Assembly (NCBI GenBank): GCA_025716855.1
Contig: JAIXMQ010000030.1
Span: 124,001-188,000 of the forward strand
Direction: 5' to 3'
DNA from: Pilaira anomala
Lineage: Eukaryota > Mucoromycota > Mucoromycetes > Mucorales > Mucoraceae
DNA length: 64,000 bases
The notes beneath the pieces were generated by a model. That model was not told the DNA's origin and did not search any database. It worked only from the letters and a program-made list of their open reading frames with translations. Below are positions 42,412-52,129 of the stretch, piece after piece. How positions within the stretch are numbered: the first letter of the stretch is position 1; each line of letters opens with the position of its first letter. The translations under genes and the position numbers were made by a program.

Positions 42412-44030
42412 TCAAAATATAATGTCAGTTTTTGTAATTCTTTTCCACAATCTAGACACCTTTGCCAGAATGATATAGAATAATTTTATCCGACTTTGAC
42501 AGTCTTCTTTGCTGATATGCACAGATGCGTCACGGATACGTTCACTAATCTTTGAATTTTGTCTGACTGAAGACGGATCGTTGTTTACAACGCTTTTTAT
42601 CTTTGACCAAATCTCCTTATAGGGTTTAAAAACGGAGAGTATGGTGGCAAAAAGACTAGTGGATGTCCTCGTTGTTCCACCCAATCCTTAACCAGATTTG
42701 ACTTATGGATAGATGCATTATCAAGCACTAAATACTTGTAGCTCATGTCGACCGTATCAAGTGTGGTGAGGATTTGTTCTACAAATTCTAAAAAATAATT
42801 ACCAGTTGTTCCTTTTTTCTTTACAACTAGAGCGTCATCTAATCTCTGCCTCTTCCCAGCTGCAGCTACAGTAATGATGATTTCCTTTCGCGAAAGAGTG
42901 ATGATACCATCTTTTGAAATAGCACCTAGTATGCTCACATTTGGTCCCTTTGCTTTAGCTTTAATTTTACAGGGAGTCCCTACTTCAGTTCAGCCATATG
43001 AACAATGCATATTCCTGTTAAATCCAGCTTCGTCAATGAATATGCAATCATTAAAAAAATCTAATTTTTGGGAAATCTAAAAGTTGACTTCGTTGTATAG
43101 TTTCTTCTTCACTGTCCGGTGCGAAATACTGTGGTACAATACACTTATAAGTGAGACGGCATTTATTTTTCATATGAGTTGCTACTTATCTTGGTGTAAT
43201 CTGAATGTCCTTGAAAGTCGCGCAAAGCTGATCAGTAACAGTCTCTACTGCCAAACTTGGCTCGTTAATTAGTAACTTGAAAATAAACACAGTATGCACA
43301 TCCTGAAGAATAACCTTTCGGCCTTCGCGCTCCTTTTTGTCGACGGTATAATGAAAAAACCCTTGGTTAAAGCTATTTGTCAGTTCGTTCCATTCTTTGA
43401 TTTTGCGTATGGATGTTGACTGTGTCAACCCAACTTTTGAGGCCGCTTCTCTTATAGACATATGCTCAAGTTCTTGCATCAAATTATATAGGCTCACAAC
43501 TTGTAACGACCCAGTCCAGATCTTACTACTTATTAATAATCCTTAGGATATATTCAACTATTCCTTATTATTTTCCTTTACCAAATACTTCACTAATTCC
43601 CGATTAATTATTATATTCTTCTAGCCATTATAAATACCAGCTCACGGATATAAATACAGCGTTAGCGTTTTTATCTGTTTAATATTCATATTATTCTTTT
43701 ATACTTTTATTATTCTCTTTTAATAAACTTATATTCTATCTCTCTTCTGTTGTTGTTCTATCTGTAATTACCTTAACATTCTCTTTTGTTATTCAAAGGT
43801 ATTTATTATTGTTTAACTCGGATAAAGATATACCACCTTTAATTTCTCAATGCTAATTTAACTTTATTTTCTTTTAAAGTTATCTTACCATTACACAACT
43901 TTAGGTTCGTTTTTTGTTACGTAGGATTCCCTTTGTTTTGAAGCGTCTATTGAGGCTTTTTTCCTGTTGACCTCTTTTTGTTTTTTTTCAGTTTCTCTTC
44001 TGATGCTGTAGCTGCAGGTCCTTTTCAATC
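42412..44030 (-). pseudogene. Tc1/mariner-type transposase pseudogene, split by a solo LTR
   Basis: Minus-strand coding text runs from about 44030 through 43896, is interrupted by an LTR (43502..43895), then continues 43497..43186 (helix-turn-helix-like MSIREAASKVGLTQSTSIRK), through FIDEAGFNRN near 43030, then SILGAISKDG, VLDNASIH and FLPPYSPFLNPI (42938..42597), and finally EIWSKIKSV in another frame (42412..42684). Breaks are an in-frame TGA near 42995 and a frame change at LNPI. The spacing from the Asp of LDNA to the expected Glu after LNPI is 34 residues, so DD34E. The catalytic Glu is in the shifted frame. Terminal repeats were not found with confidence; TGGGTCAC near 42276 is a candidate end. 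Confidence 0.75.
43502..43895. mobile_element. Solo LTR (TGTAA..TTACA) with 5-bp target duplication
   Basis: 394 bp beginning TGTAACGACCCAG and ending CCATTACA, flanked on both sides by CAACT (43497-43501 and 43896-43900). It holds TATA-like (TATAAATA) and AATAAA signals as LTRs do. Its target is the transposase pseudogene; joining across it keeps the reading frame. It does not resemble the LTR at 11.5 kb, so it comes from another retroelement family. Confidence 0.8.
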
Positions 44031-44767
44031 CATGTATAATTGGATAATAATAGGAACTACTTCGCTGTCAGTGATGCCCATGTTATAATAAAAAAAGAAA
44101 GTAAAAGACAATTTAAAAAGGGGAAAGAAACGCGTACCATATTTGCGCACCACATTTTTTCGTGTACCATTTTAATCCTAAAAGTAAAAGCACTAAGTCG
44201 TTACAAGGCTGATTGTCGCTTGATTTTTACTGATATCTTATTTTTTTTTTACAGGCTACAAAAACAGGTTTTTTTTTTGTGAATTCTTAGGGCACCACCG
44301 AAAAAAAAAAAAAAAAAAAAAAAAAAAGCAATTTGTGGTGTAGAGGTGCTTTTTGAGCTTATGCATTAACCAAAGGCTTCATAATAAATGTTAAGATAAA
44401 TAATAATGATAAAAAAAGTGTAGCTGTAAAAAAATAGTGTAATCTTGTTGGGGGGAATCTTGAGGGAAACTTATTGGATGGCACATAAAGACAAGACACT
44501 TTAAAAAAGAATGGGTTTATTTATATATATCACAACATGTCAAAGGAAATTAAGCTCAATCTGGACTTTTTGTTTATTATTTTTTTTTTATTACAATAAT
44601 TAAAAAAAGTTACTAGTGCTTTAGCCTTTACAATCCAGAAAGGAAAAGTTTCTGAATTCAAAGTTTCCCAAGACAAACCACGAGGAGGTCCACTAGCTGA
44701 AGTCTCAAAAATAAGAATGCAACGGATAAGTACAACAACACAACAATCAATGATAATATTTTTCTTA
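44031..44767. other. Low-complexity region, possible last exon of an unknown minus-strand gene
   Basis: Contains a poly-A of about 27 (44301-44327). A minus-strand frame at 44796..44530 reads GPPRGLSWETLNSETFPFWI and could be the last exon of a gene whose upstream exons lie in the tandem repeats that follow. It is not recognisable. Confidence 0.3.
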
Positions 44768-45165
44768 GAGATGACTACCAAGATAAGAACCATCAATCCA
44801 ACTCTCCCTTCGATATTCGTATGGTTTTACGTGCCATTACACCCAGGATTAAACTGCACGAACCGCTCGTAAACGAGGACGGAAGAGAAGGAGACAGGAC
44901 TTACCAAGATAGAACATACTCGCCAAAAAATAGAATCACTAACCGCTGCGGTGTTGTGGCAACAATCAACCTTTGATCATAATACTTTCCTTTGAGATGA
45001 CATCTACCGAGATGAGAACCATCAATCCAACTCTCCCTACGATATCCGTATGGTTTTACGTGCCATTACACCCAGGATTAAACTGCACGAACCGCTCGTA
45101 AACGAGGACGGAAGAGAAGGAGACAGAACCCATCAAGATAGAGCATACTCGCCAGAAAATAGAAC
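44768..45165. repeat. Two tandem copies of a 225-bp unit
   Basis: Units starting at 44768 and 44993 share long blocks (for example AACCATCAATCCAACTCTCC and GTGCCATTACACCCAGGATT) at high identity. On the minus strand one copy has an intact GTAAGT splice donor after TGTTCTATCTTG, while the other reads GATGGG there, so the donor is lost in one copy. No clear protein is encoded. Confidence 0.75.
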
Positions 45166-45215
45166 TCACAAAACTTGATCATTGCTTTTACAAACCCGTT
45201 GCATTGCTGAAACTG

Positions 45216-45515
45216 TTAGAAACTGCTTGGAAACATAATATAAAAAAATGACTTACCATCATAACAACAACCATTTTGTCCTTTTAATTTCAAGTTCCAG
45301 CAGACTACAAATAGCAATAAATGAGTGTTAGAAACTGTTAGAAACTATTAGAAACTGTTTGGAAACATAATATAAAAAAAAATGACTTACCATCATAACA
45401 ACAACCGTTTTGTCCTTTTGATTTCAAGTTCCAGCAGACTACAAATAGCAATATTTCTAAAATGAGTGTTAGAAACTGTTAGAAACTGTTTGGAAACATA
45501 ATATATATAAAATAA
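45216..45515. repeat. Two and a half tandem copies of an about 131-bp unit
   Basis: Starts near 45217, 45348 and 45479, each beginning TTAGAAACTG(C/T)TTGGAAACATAA. Each full unit holds, on the minus strand, a splice acceptor (CTATTTGTAG), a 48-bp exon-like block and a GTAAGT donor, so this looks like an amplified small exon with its introns. A minus-strand block just to the right (about 45550-45700) reads as a hydrophobic repeat of the type GVAMTGAAMTGVAMIG with its own donor. Confidence 0.7.
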
Positions 45516-45779
45516 AATTAAAAGTAACTTACCATCATAACAACAACAACTAAAGCAGCACCAGTATTAGTCAGAGCAATACCTATCATAGCAACACCTG
45601 TCATAGCAGCACCTGTCATAGCAACACCACCAGCCATAACAATAACCGGTAACACTAAATAAGCAAACACCCGGTGATGACAGCAGAAAATCGATACTAT
45701 GGCACCATATTAACTGTATCACAAATAGAACAAGATACCCGACAAAAGAAACCCAGAAGCAACTGGTATTCAAATCTTT

Positions 45780-46899
45780 AAATCTTTATGCAGCAATACA
45801 CTTAACCTCCCAGAAGTAAACTTCTAGGACCAGGAACTATCCCATGGTAAGTTAATTACAGATGTAAAATAAAGAAATGTCGAGATCTATACTAATCTGC
45901 AAGTAGAGAACTAATGCATTACACTTCGAGAAGTGCTGATTGCGGCATGTCAAAACATTGTAAGTGTTCCACGGTAAGAAAACCGCTATATTCGCATCAC
46001 AATCAAACAATAGAACACCATACTTTGCAAAAAAAAAAGATAAAGATGGGTATAAAAGGAGGAACAACAGGGTTATTTTGTATATTTTTTTTTTATTCAT
46101 AATCTTGATGACGTTTCCAAAAAAAAATATGATAAAAAAAAAGTGTGTCACAAAAAAAAACCACAGAGACTGAAGCGCCGTAGAAACAGAATTTATTATT
46201 ATCTCACCTTAACATAAACGTAAAGGCTTTATTATTTTTAAACCTATGCTGTGATTACAGTCTTTGGTTAGATTGAAAGTTTGATTGAGCTCCATGGTGA
46301 ATTTAAAAGTAGGTAAAGAGCAACAGTGGAAATATTATTACTCTATATTATGTATAAAAAGAGGATATCTTTCAATTAACGAGTGTGTAAACACAACCAC
46401 GACAATACTTTTGATTTGTGGTCTTATGTAAGCGTATTATCAACAAGGTATCTTTGTAGGATTACCCGTCTTTATATATATACATATAGACAAAGATAGA
46501 AAAATAAAGGATATCGTGTATATATTATTTGCCACCTTTTTTTTTCATACATATCCCTTAGCATAGTGAGTGAAATGATTCAAATGTGCTTCTACAGTTA
46601 GTCTTAGTTATTGTTCGATAATTCTTTATGTATGTATATATATATATCTAGTCGGGTTCGTTTTTTGACTGAATGTTTGATAATTGGTTCAGGTCAAATA
46701 AATAACTACCATTAAAACTTTCATTATTTTAAAGGAAATTCTTTTCGTATTATCATTCTTTCTTTGTTAGTATAAATATTAAGCGAGAGAAAAAGTATGA
46801 TAATAAAATGATATCTTTAATAATTATAAGGCCTGATCATCTTTTCTTTTGCTTTTGGTACTTCACTTTCGATCTTTATTAGATTTCTTTAGCAACTTT
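45780..46899. other. AT-rich region, nothing supported
   Basis: About 1.1 kb with short frames of low complexity. No terminal repeats, RNA genes or conserved protein text were seen. Confidence 0.4.
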
Positions 46900-47810
46900 A
46901 GGATGATTAATGTGACCTCCAATCTACTACTTTCCAAATCCAAGCTTTGACTAAATGTCTGGAAGAACTACGTTTAAAGTTACAAGTACAGCAGCAATTC
47001 ACTTCCTCACACGATTCAGCTGGTACAAACATAGATTTGGATTATGACCCCTAAGATCAATTACTTCTGATATCATCCCTGCTGAGCGACTGCAACAAGC
47101 TCTATCTGGTAAAAGCGAGAACTTTTTCGATCATTATTTGACAAACTTGATCTACACAAACGTACACCTTCGCCTCAACTTTTGCTGTAAGTCATAAAAG
47201 TGAACCTACATAAAGCTGGTTGTAGATCGCATCTCCAACAAAACAATCGTTTTCTTGATAAGAACCAGTAGCTAAGCCAAAAGGTTAACTCACTTGATTT
47301 TCCAATTGGGCAAACTTCATCAAATGGTTTACAGTTTAGTAATCAATAAAACTTTGAAGCGATCCATACATATTCAACTTCTAAAAATGGTCAGTTATTT
47401 CCGATTAACAATAGTTTGATCAAAAATCCCTTCAGAAAAATGGCCGCACGAAGTAATAAAAAAATAGGTACCGTATTCCTTTTCTAAAATATCGCCTTTT
47501 ATTTCAACGATAGGCGAAATACAAAATCAATATCATCGCTTCCCTCAACTTTCTCAAACACAGCATACTAGTTATTATCGAAGCAGAAGTAACCGAAAGG
47601 ATTCACACAGATTATCAACACTATCATTCAGGTTTTCATTCGACATTGCTTACTGTAATATTTACAGGATCTATTACAATGAAATTGAACAAATACTATC
47701 AGGTATAGACTTCTTGGCCAACCAAAAGAAATACCAAGTGGCTCCCTCAACTACAATTCAATGTCTTAGTTTTCACATCAACACAGAAAATATAACTCCC
47801 ATAATAGTAT
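46900..47810 (+). pseudogene. Possible retroelement remnant (DIRS/tyrosine-recombinase-type gag and reverse transcriptase text)
   Basis: Plus-strand reading in scattered frames gives TSDIIPAERLQQALSGKS then ENFFDHYL (gag-like in Mucorales elements) near 47070-47150, and YYNEIEQILSGIDFLANQKK followed by YQVAPSTTIQCLSFHIN near 47665-47790. The last block fits the end of a reverse-transcriptase palm (long helix, KK, then L-x-F-x-I-N). The catalytic Asp pair is not readable, stops are frequent, and the family assignment is from memory of similar text, so the call is weak. Confidence 0.3.
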
Positions 47811-47853
47811 CTTCCCCTGAATCTTTTAAGTCTTTGCGAAGGCACAGGAATCC

Positions 47854-48081
47854 GTGCGAAAGGATATAGAACGTGCGTTTGGTGTGTTTCAGGCACGATT
47901 TGCTATGATCAAAAGTCCTGCCAGAATGTGGAATGAGGCTGACATACGAACCCTCATGAATACTTGTATTATCCTCCACAGCATGATTGTCGAGGATGAA
48001 AGAGGCCAAGACATGGATCATGAATACGATATTCCGAAATTCGGGATCACTCAATGCATCAACGTCTACAGAATGATTTAG
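47854..48081 (+). pseudogene. PIF/Harbinger-type transposase, C-terminal remnant
   Basis: About 75 codons reading RKDIERAFGVFQARFAMIKS, then WNEADIRTLMNTCIILHSMI and VEDERGQ. The R-K-D-x-E-R-A-F-G-x-x-Q-x-R-F block with C-I-I-L-H-x-M-I-V-E-D is typical of the C-terminus of DDE_Tnp_4 (Harbinger) transposases. The N-terminal and catalytic part is absent upstream. Confidence 0.75.
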
Positions 48082-48276
48082 TTGTACACTTGTGGGGTAA
48101 ACACGGTTATAAAAACGTTTAATAAATTTACTTTTTTTTATATATATTTAATTATTTGATTTAATATCTTCAGTTTCAACTTCTTTTACTACTTGGATTT
48201 CTACTTCTTCCGCTACCGCATCTTCAGTGGATTCTTCTATTCTTTTACGATGTCGGATCATCACCTCCTCCTTGGC

Positions 48277-48621
48277 TTACTTAAAGAAGCTGCAAACCTC
48301 GGGATCATCACCGTACATCGACAAATTCTTTGACATTACTTTGAAATCCAAAGCCCTCGACTGATGCTCGAGAACGTCACTCATTAGCTTCAAGAAGGCT
48401 CTTCTGTCTTCTTTTAAATTCTTGAGGCGCTTGTTCGCCTCTTCAGGACGATCATCAACAGTTGTCTTACGTTTCATCTGCTTCTTACTTGCTTTACATC
48501 CAAGCAGACGTGAACCAAAAGCAGGCTGTTCAACAGAGCTTTCACTGTTTTCATCTGAACTGACTTCGAAGCAGCTTTTTTTCTCAATTTCTCTTCTTTC
48601 TCTTCTAAACGATCGATCCAT
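48277..48621 (-). CDS. Harbinger-associated second ORF (Myb/NAM-like partner), partial
   Basis: A 114-residue minus-strand frame, MDRSFRRERREIEKKS to DDPEVCSFFK, convergent with the transposase remnant. It is rich in Lys/Arg/Glu with a helix reading RRAFLKLMSDVLEHQSRALD. Two-gene layouts with a transposase and a Myb/NAM-like DNA-binding partner are usual in PIF/Harbinger elements, and this resembles the C-terminal part of such partners. The DNA-binding half is not visible. Confidence 0.45.
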   Translation of the reverse strand: MDRSFRRERREIEKKSCFEVSSDENSESSVEQPAFGSRLLGCKASKKQMKRKTTVDDRPEEANKRLKNLKEDRRAFLKLMSDVLEHQSRALDFKVMSKNLSMYGDDPEVCSFFK

Positions 48622-48644
48622 TTTAAGTCGTCAGAAAGAATTAC

Positions 48645-48682
48645 TGTATTTCCGCCATCAATTGGTCACTTTTTTGAACAAG
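48645..48682. repeat. Candidate transposon terminus related to element 1
   Basis: TTTCCGCCATCAATTGGTCA then CTTTTTTGAACAAG matches the left end of element 1 (TTCCGCCGCCAATTGGTCAC then TTTTTTGG) over about 27 bases with few differences. It lies 25 bp beyond the start of the Harbinger-associated ORF, where an element end is expected. Confidence 0.55.
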
Positions 48683-48769
48683 AAATAATAAATCTGGTCG
48701 TCCGAGTTTTGGTTGGTATGATACATAATAGTTTTCTCGTAAAGCCTACTATATAGCACATAGCTTTAA

Positions 48770-49258
48770 ATGATAGGTACGCACGTTCCAAAAAACAGTT
48801 ATGTAGTGCATCAGAATGAATGGCCAGAGGCTGAGGGTTTCTTCAAAGTATACAAGTCTCGGAATGAAAGTGATGAACGTTTTAAACCAATAGTTGTAAT
48901 TATTCAAAGTGAAATTAATCAAACGTTAATTTTTAAAATTATGCAATACTGTGTACTTGTTCACGAAAGATTCAATTGTTTACCAATTGTATTAATTATT
49001 GCCAACAAAGATTGCCTTGGCTCAAAAGAAATTGAACCATATTCAGATTTGACACAGGTCAAATCTGATTTTTGGGCAGAAAAATGTCTGATGTTTCTTC
49101 CTGATTTGGACATTACACCTCTAAATGATCAATTTACAAACGCTTTTCATGCGTTATGTCAGTTCTTGTCTCTTCCAGACAAGGTATTTTCCTTTACTTC
49201 CGTAGAAAATCACACTATTAATTTGCTAAGTGAGGCAATAATAAAAAAAAGAGAATGA
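48770..49258 (+). CDS. Rpn/PD-(D/E)XK nuclease-like protein fragment
   Basis: A 162-residue frame. The core reads PIVVIIQSEINQTLIFKIMQ, then YCVLVHERFNCLPIVLII, then FWAEKCLMFLPD. A beta strand ending I-x-x-E or I-Q-S-E, a helix with x-Y-x-x-x-x-x-x-R and then LP-I-x-L-I is the pattern of the recombination-promoting nuclease (Rpn, YhgA-like) group of PD-(D/E)XK proteins, which are linked to mobile elements. The N-terminal Asp of the active site is not evident, so it is probably truncated. A second, diverged fragment of the same family lies at 50494..50979 on the other strand. Confidence 0.4.
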   Translation: MIGTHVPKNSYVVHQNEWPEAEGFFKVYKSRNESDERFKPIVVIIQSEINQTLIFKIMQYCVLVHERFNCLPIVLIIANKDCLGSKEIEPYSDLTQVKSDFWAEKCLMFLPDLDITPLNDQFTNAFHALCQFLSLPDKVFSFTSVENHTINLLSEAIIKKRE

Positions 49259-49269
49259 AGTGACTTTAT

Positions 49270-49860
49270 TTAAATATTAGTTTTGTTTTTTGCACGTTTA
49301 ACGGCATGATGATAAGAGCTCTTTAACGAGTTTGCTGATGTGTAAGAGTTAAATAAATCTTTTGCTTTTCCTTTGTTAAAAATGTCTTTCCAGTTTTTTG
49401 ACTTGTTTGGTTTCGATATGATTTCTATAAATTGAAAATCTTCTGCGGTATATTTCTGCTGTTCTGTTTGCAAAGTCTGTTGATCGAGGTCATATTCACT
49501 ATATAACTTTCTTTTCTGGTGTTGCATGGTTTCTAGAAGCTCTTTGGCAACGTTTTTGCTCATTTCCAGCATCTGAGCAGGATTTTCAGCTGGTAGTTCG
49601 ACTATTTTCAGTACTTGGTTTATAGCTTGATCATAAGCCTGACGCAGTTCACTCTGATCTTTTTTCTTGATGTTTCTTCGGCAAATGGAGTACAGAAAGC
49701 GGATCGTCAAATCTGAAGCAAATGTGAGCGATTCCAAGCTTTGTGCTTGAGATTGTCTCTGATTACCCCAGCACCATTGTCTCCGGAAATGTCTTTCTTT
49801 ATCCCTGAATGGCGTAACCATCGGCTCTATCACCCAACCTCCATTATCCATGCCTGTTAC
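49270..49860 (-). CDS. Unknown protein, possibly element-associated
   Basis: A minus-strand frame of up to 196 residues convergent with the preceding gene, with stop codons 12 bp apart. It is Gln/Lys/Glu-rich and helical (SELRQAYDQAINQVLKIVEL; MSKNVAKELLETMQHQKRK) and ends in the basic tail HHAVKRAKNKTNI. It may start at an internal Met, since the sequence before about 49750 overlaps a LINE-like frame on the plus strand. I do not recognise it. The tight convergent pairing with the Rpn-like gene suggests a two-gene mobile unit, which is inference. Confidence 0.35.
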   Translation of the reverse strand, partial: VTGMDNGGWVIEPMVTPFRDKERHFRRQWCWGNQRQSQAQSLESLTFASDLTIRFLYSICRRNIKKKDQSELRQAYDQAINQVLKIVELPAENPAQMLEMSKNVAKELLETMQHQKRKLYSEYDLDQQTLQTEQQKYTAEDFQFIEIISKPNKSKNWKDIFNKGKAKDLFNSYTSANSLKSSYHHAVKRAKNKTNI

Positions 49861-50097
49861 CGTGCTTTTGATCACTTTAATATCAAATTGGATTTCTCAC
49901 AGTGCACTATCAGCACTTTATTACAGCTCCCGTTACCTTATTTCTTTAGTAGCTATCCTTCTGACCATTGGTTGCATCGACATCCACTACGGCCAGTGAT
50001 TCCTGTCATTTTCCTGTTCAGTGACCGAAATATGACCCCGATTATTTCCCTGATTTGGACATGTACCCAAATTTCCTTTCATATTTCCTTATTATGA
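49741..50097 (+). pseudogene. LINE (non-LTR retrotransposon) C-terminal fragment
   Basis: An open frame of 118 codons reading FIPEWRNHRLYHPTSIIHAC and then LLQLPLPYFF and SSYPSDHWLHRHPLRPV. This resembles the region near the C-terminus of LINE polyproteins that I know from Mucorales genomes (small hydrophobic LPLP block then S-D-H-W-L-H-R). No reverse-transcriptase motifs are nearby and a poly(A) tail is not obvious. Confidence 0.35.
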
Positions 50098-50493
50098 GAT
50101 GAAATTCTTGTTATATGAAGAAAATATTCTTAAAATCCCTGTGATTTTACAATATACCCTACTCATATCCTTGTATTCTACAGAGGAATCCTGTCATATA
50201 AAGCAAAGACATGGAAATAATCCTTGTCAGTCAACATGATTTTACTTTATAATACAAGAACTTCTAAAATATAACAGAGATATAACGTCTATTTGCATGA
50301 ATGATTCTGATCAAACAACATGAAACTGAGCCTTTTCATCTTCATTTAAGAATAATACCATGTAAAACACAAGGATTATTTGTATCATTATAATGACTTT
50401 TTACGTAAAACTATCCCATTTTACTATTCATTGGCCATATAGCATTTGACTTTTTTTTTTTTTGGTTTAAAAAAACTAATTTATTTAGTTATA

Positions 50494-50624
50494 TCATGTA
50501 CATATAAAAATACATGATTTTATGGTCATAGGTATTACAGGGCATAAAGAGAATAAAAAGATGGCATAATAGGAAAAGAAAAAGAAAAAAGAAATGTAAA
50601 AGGAAAAAGGAATGGAAAGGAGAA

Positions 50625-50670
<46 letters not shown>

Positions 50671-50979
50671 TGCTTGAGATGTGGTAAAATAAGCGAGTGC
50701 TACAAACGGATCCATAGAATCTCGAATATAATCCTGAATTGATACGGCTGAAACGAAATTTACTGACTTCGCCCAGTGTACACATTGAGTCTCTAGAATA
50801 TATGGAGTATTTGCTTTCCTGACAAACTTTTTCTCGAATGTGGTATTGGCGAATTTTCCAACTACAAAGACAAGCATTATAGGCAACACTTCATAACGCT
50901 CGTATACGTTGGCGCAATAGTTTATAAGGGTGCTGGGTAAAAGAGTAGGTAGTAAAGTCACGGATGAAATTTGTTCCAA
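50494..50979 (-). pseudogene. Second Rpn-like nuclease fragment, ending in a homopolymer tract
   Basis: Readable part: INYCANVYERYEVLPIMLVF, then TQCVHWAKSVNFVSAV and DPFVALAYF. It matches the 48.8-kb fragment in the pattern I-x-YC-x-x-V-x-ER-x-x-x-LPI-x-L and the later WA motif. The N-terminal strand and acidic residues are missing, and a run of about 39 A (50628-50666 on the plus strand) replaces the C-terminus. Confidence 0.45.
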
Positions 50980-52000
50980 CTAAAGCCGTTAAGCCACTAA
51001 AATACTTTACGTTTTTTTTTAAGAAAAAACAAGTATAATTCTTGTTTTTTTTAACAAAAAAACAGGTAACTTGTTCTTTTTTCACTTGTAATTTGGACAA
51101 AAAAGAAAAAAGTATCATTTTCTATTTGAGATTTATTAGATAAAATGAATCATTTATTTTTTGATAAAATTATTAGACTTACTATTGATAACAATATGTT
51201 TTATGCAGGTCTTTTTTCCCTTGGAACATTGTCTTCTCTAGGCAAGGAGTGTGGCAAATGAAGAGATTAAAAACTGTATCGGTAAGGAAGGAAGATTCAT
51301 TTTGGAATATATATAAAAAGAAGAAAGTGAAAGAAAAGAAAAAAACATTATTTATAATGAAGCCCACCCCCCCCCCCTGTTTGTCTGGCGTATGAGAAAA
51401 AAAACCTGTCTGTATGCCATGTAAAAAAAAAATTGATGTAATGGTGTATTTCATGCAAAAGTTATAAAAAACCTTATTCACGTGACGATGTGCCTGGTTA
51501 TACTTTTTATAAATCCGGATAAAAGTTATCCGTGATTTTACCTTTTTTTTTTTACTACTCTTTTCCCCGACTTCCTCAAAATGTACAACATCAACAATAT
51601 TCATGCAAGAACACCAATATCATCAGCTAAAATAACAACACGTTTAATGTTCACCTCCAATCTTTACTATAATAATGCTTGTTATAGCATATTTTATTGA
51701 CTTGTAATAAAATAAAAGTTTTTTTTTGGGAACTTGCGCAAAATATGCAAAAGAATATCTATAAAGATCATATTATACATATATTAAAAGAACGATGTCT
51801 GTTATTAAACTGATAATTTGGTATAAAAATAAGTATGAATTACTCTACATATTGAAATCACAAAGAATCTCATTTCTTTTCTTGTCTTTCTTAATACCAA
51901 TAAACAATAATAGATAAATGTACCAATCGTTACAATATTAATCAAGTAATAAAGATGGAGCCACCCCATTAAATAGCATAATCAAATTGATAAAAGATGG
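50980..52000. other. Repeat-rich spacer, nothing supported
   Basis: Contains an inverted repeat with ACAAG..CTTGT arms near 51027-51045 and a run of about 10 C near 51368-51378. Frames here are low-complexity. No gene or terminal repeat was recognised. Confidence 0.4.
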
Positions 52001-52129
52001 TGGAACCAGCTAACTTTTCTTCTTGATGGTTTTTTAGAATTTAACTGCGCCGTATACCAATTCACTCTGTCATTTCGTCTTTAACAATTCAATTAATTCA
52101 AGTACTGGTTTAGCATGGCCTGAAACAGT

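Noticed and set aside
50628..50666. Poly(A) run as the 3' tail of a LINE insertion
   Set aside because: It is long enough, but the sequence to its left shows no LINE coding text and no target duplication was found.
51182..51604. 140-residue minus-strand frame
   Set aside because: Part of it is encoded by homopolymers and a C-run; it has no recognisable motif and no splice signals.
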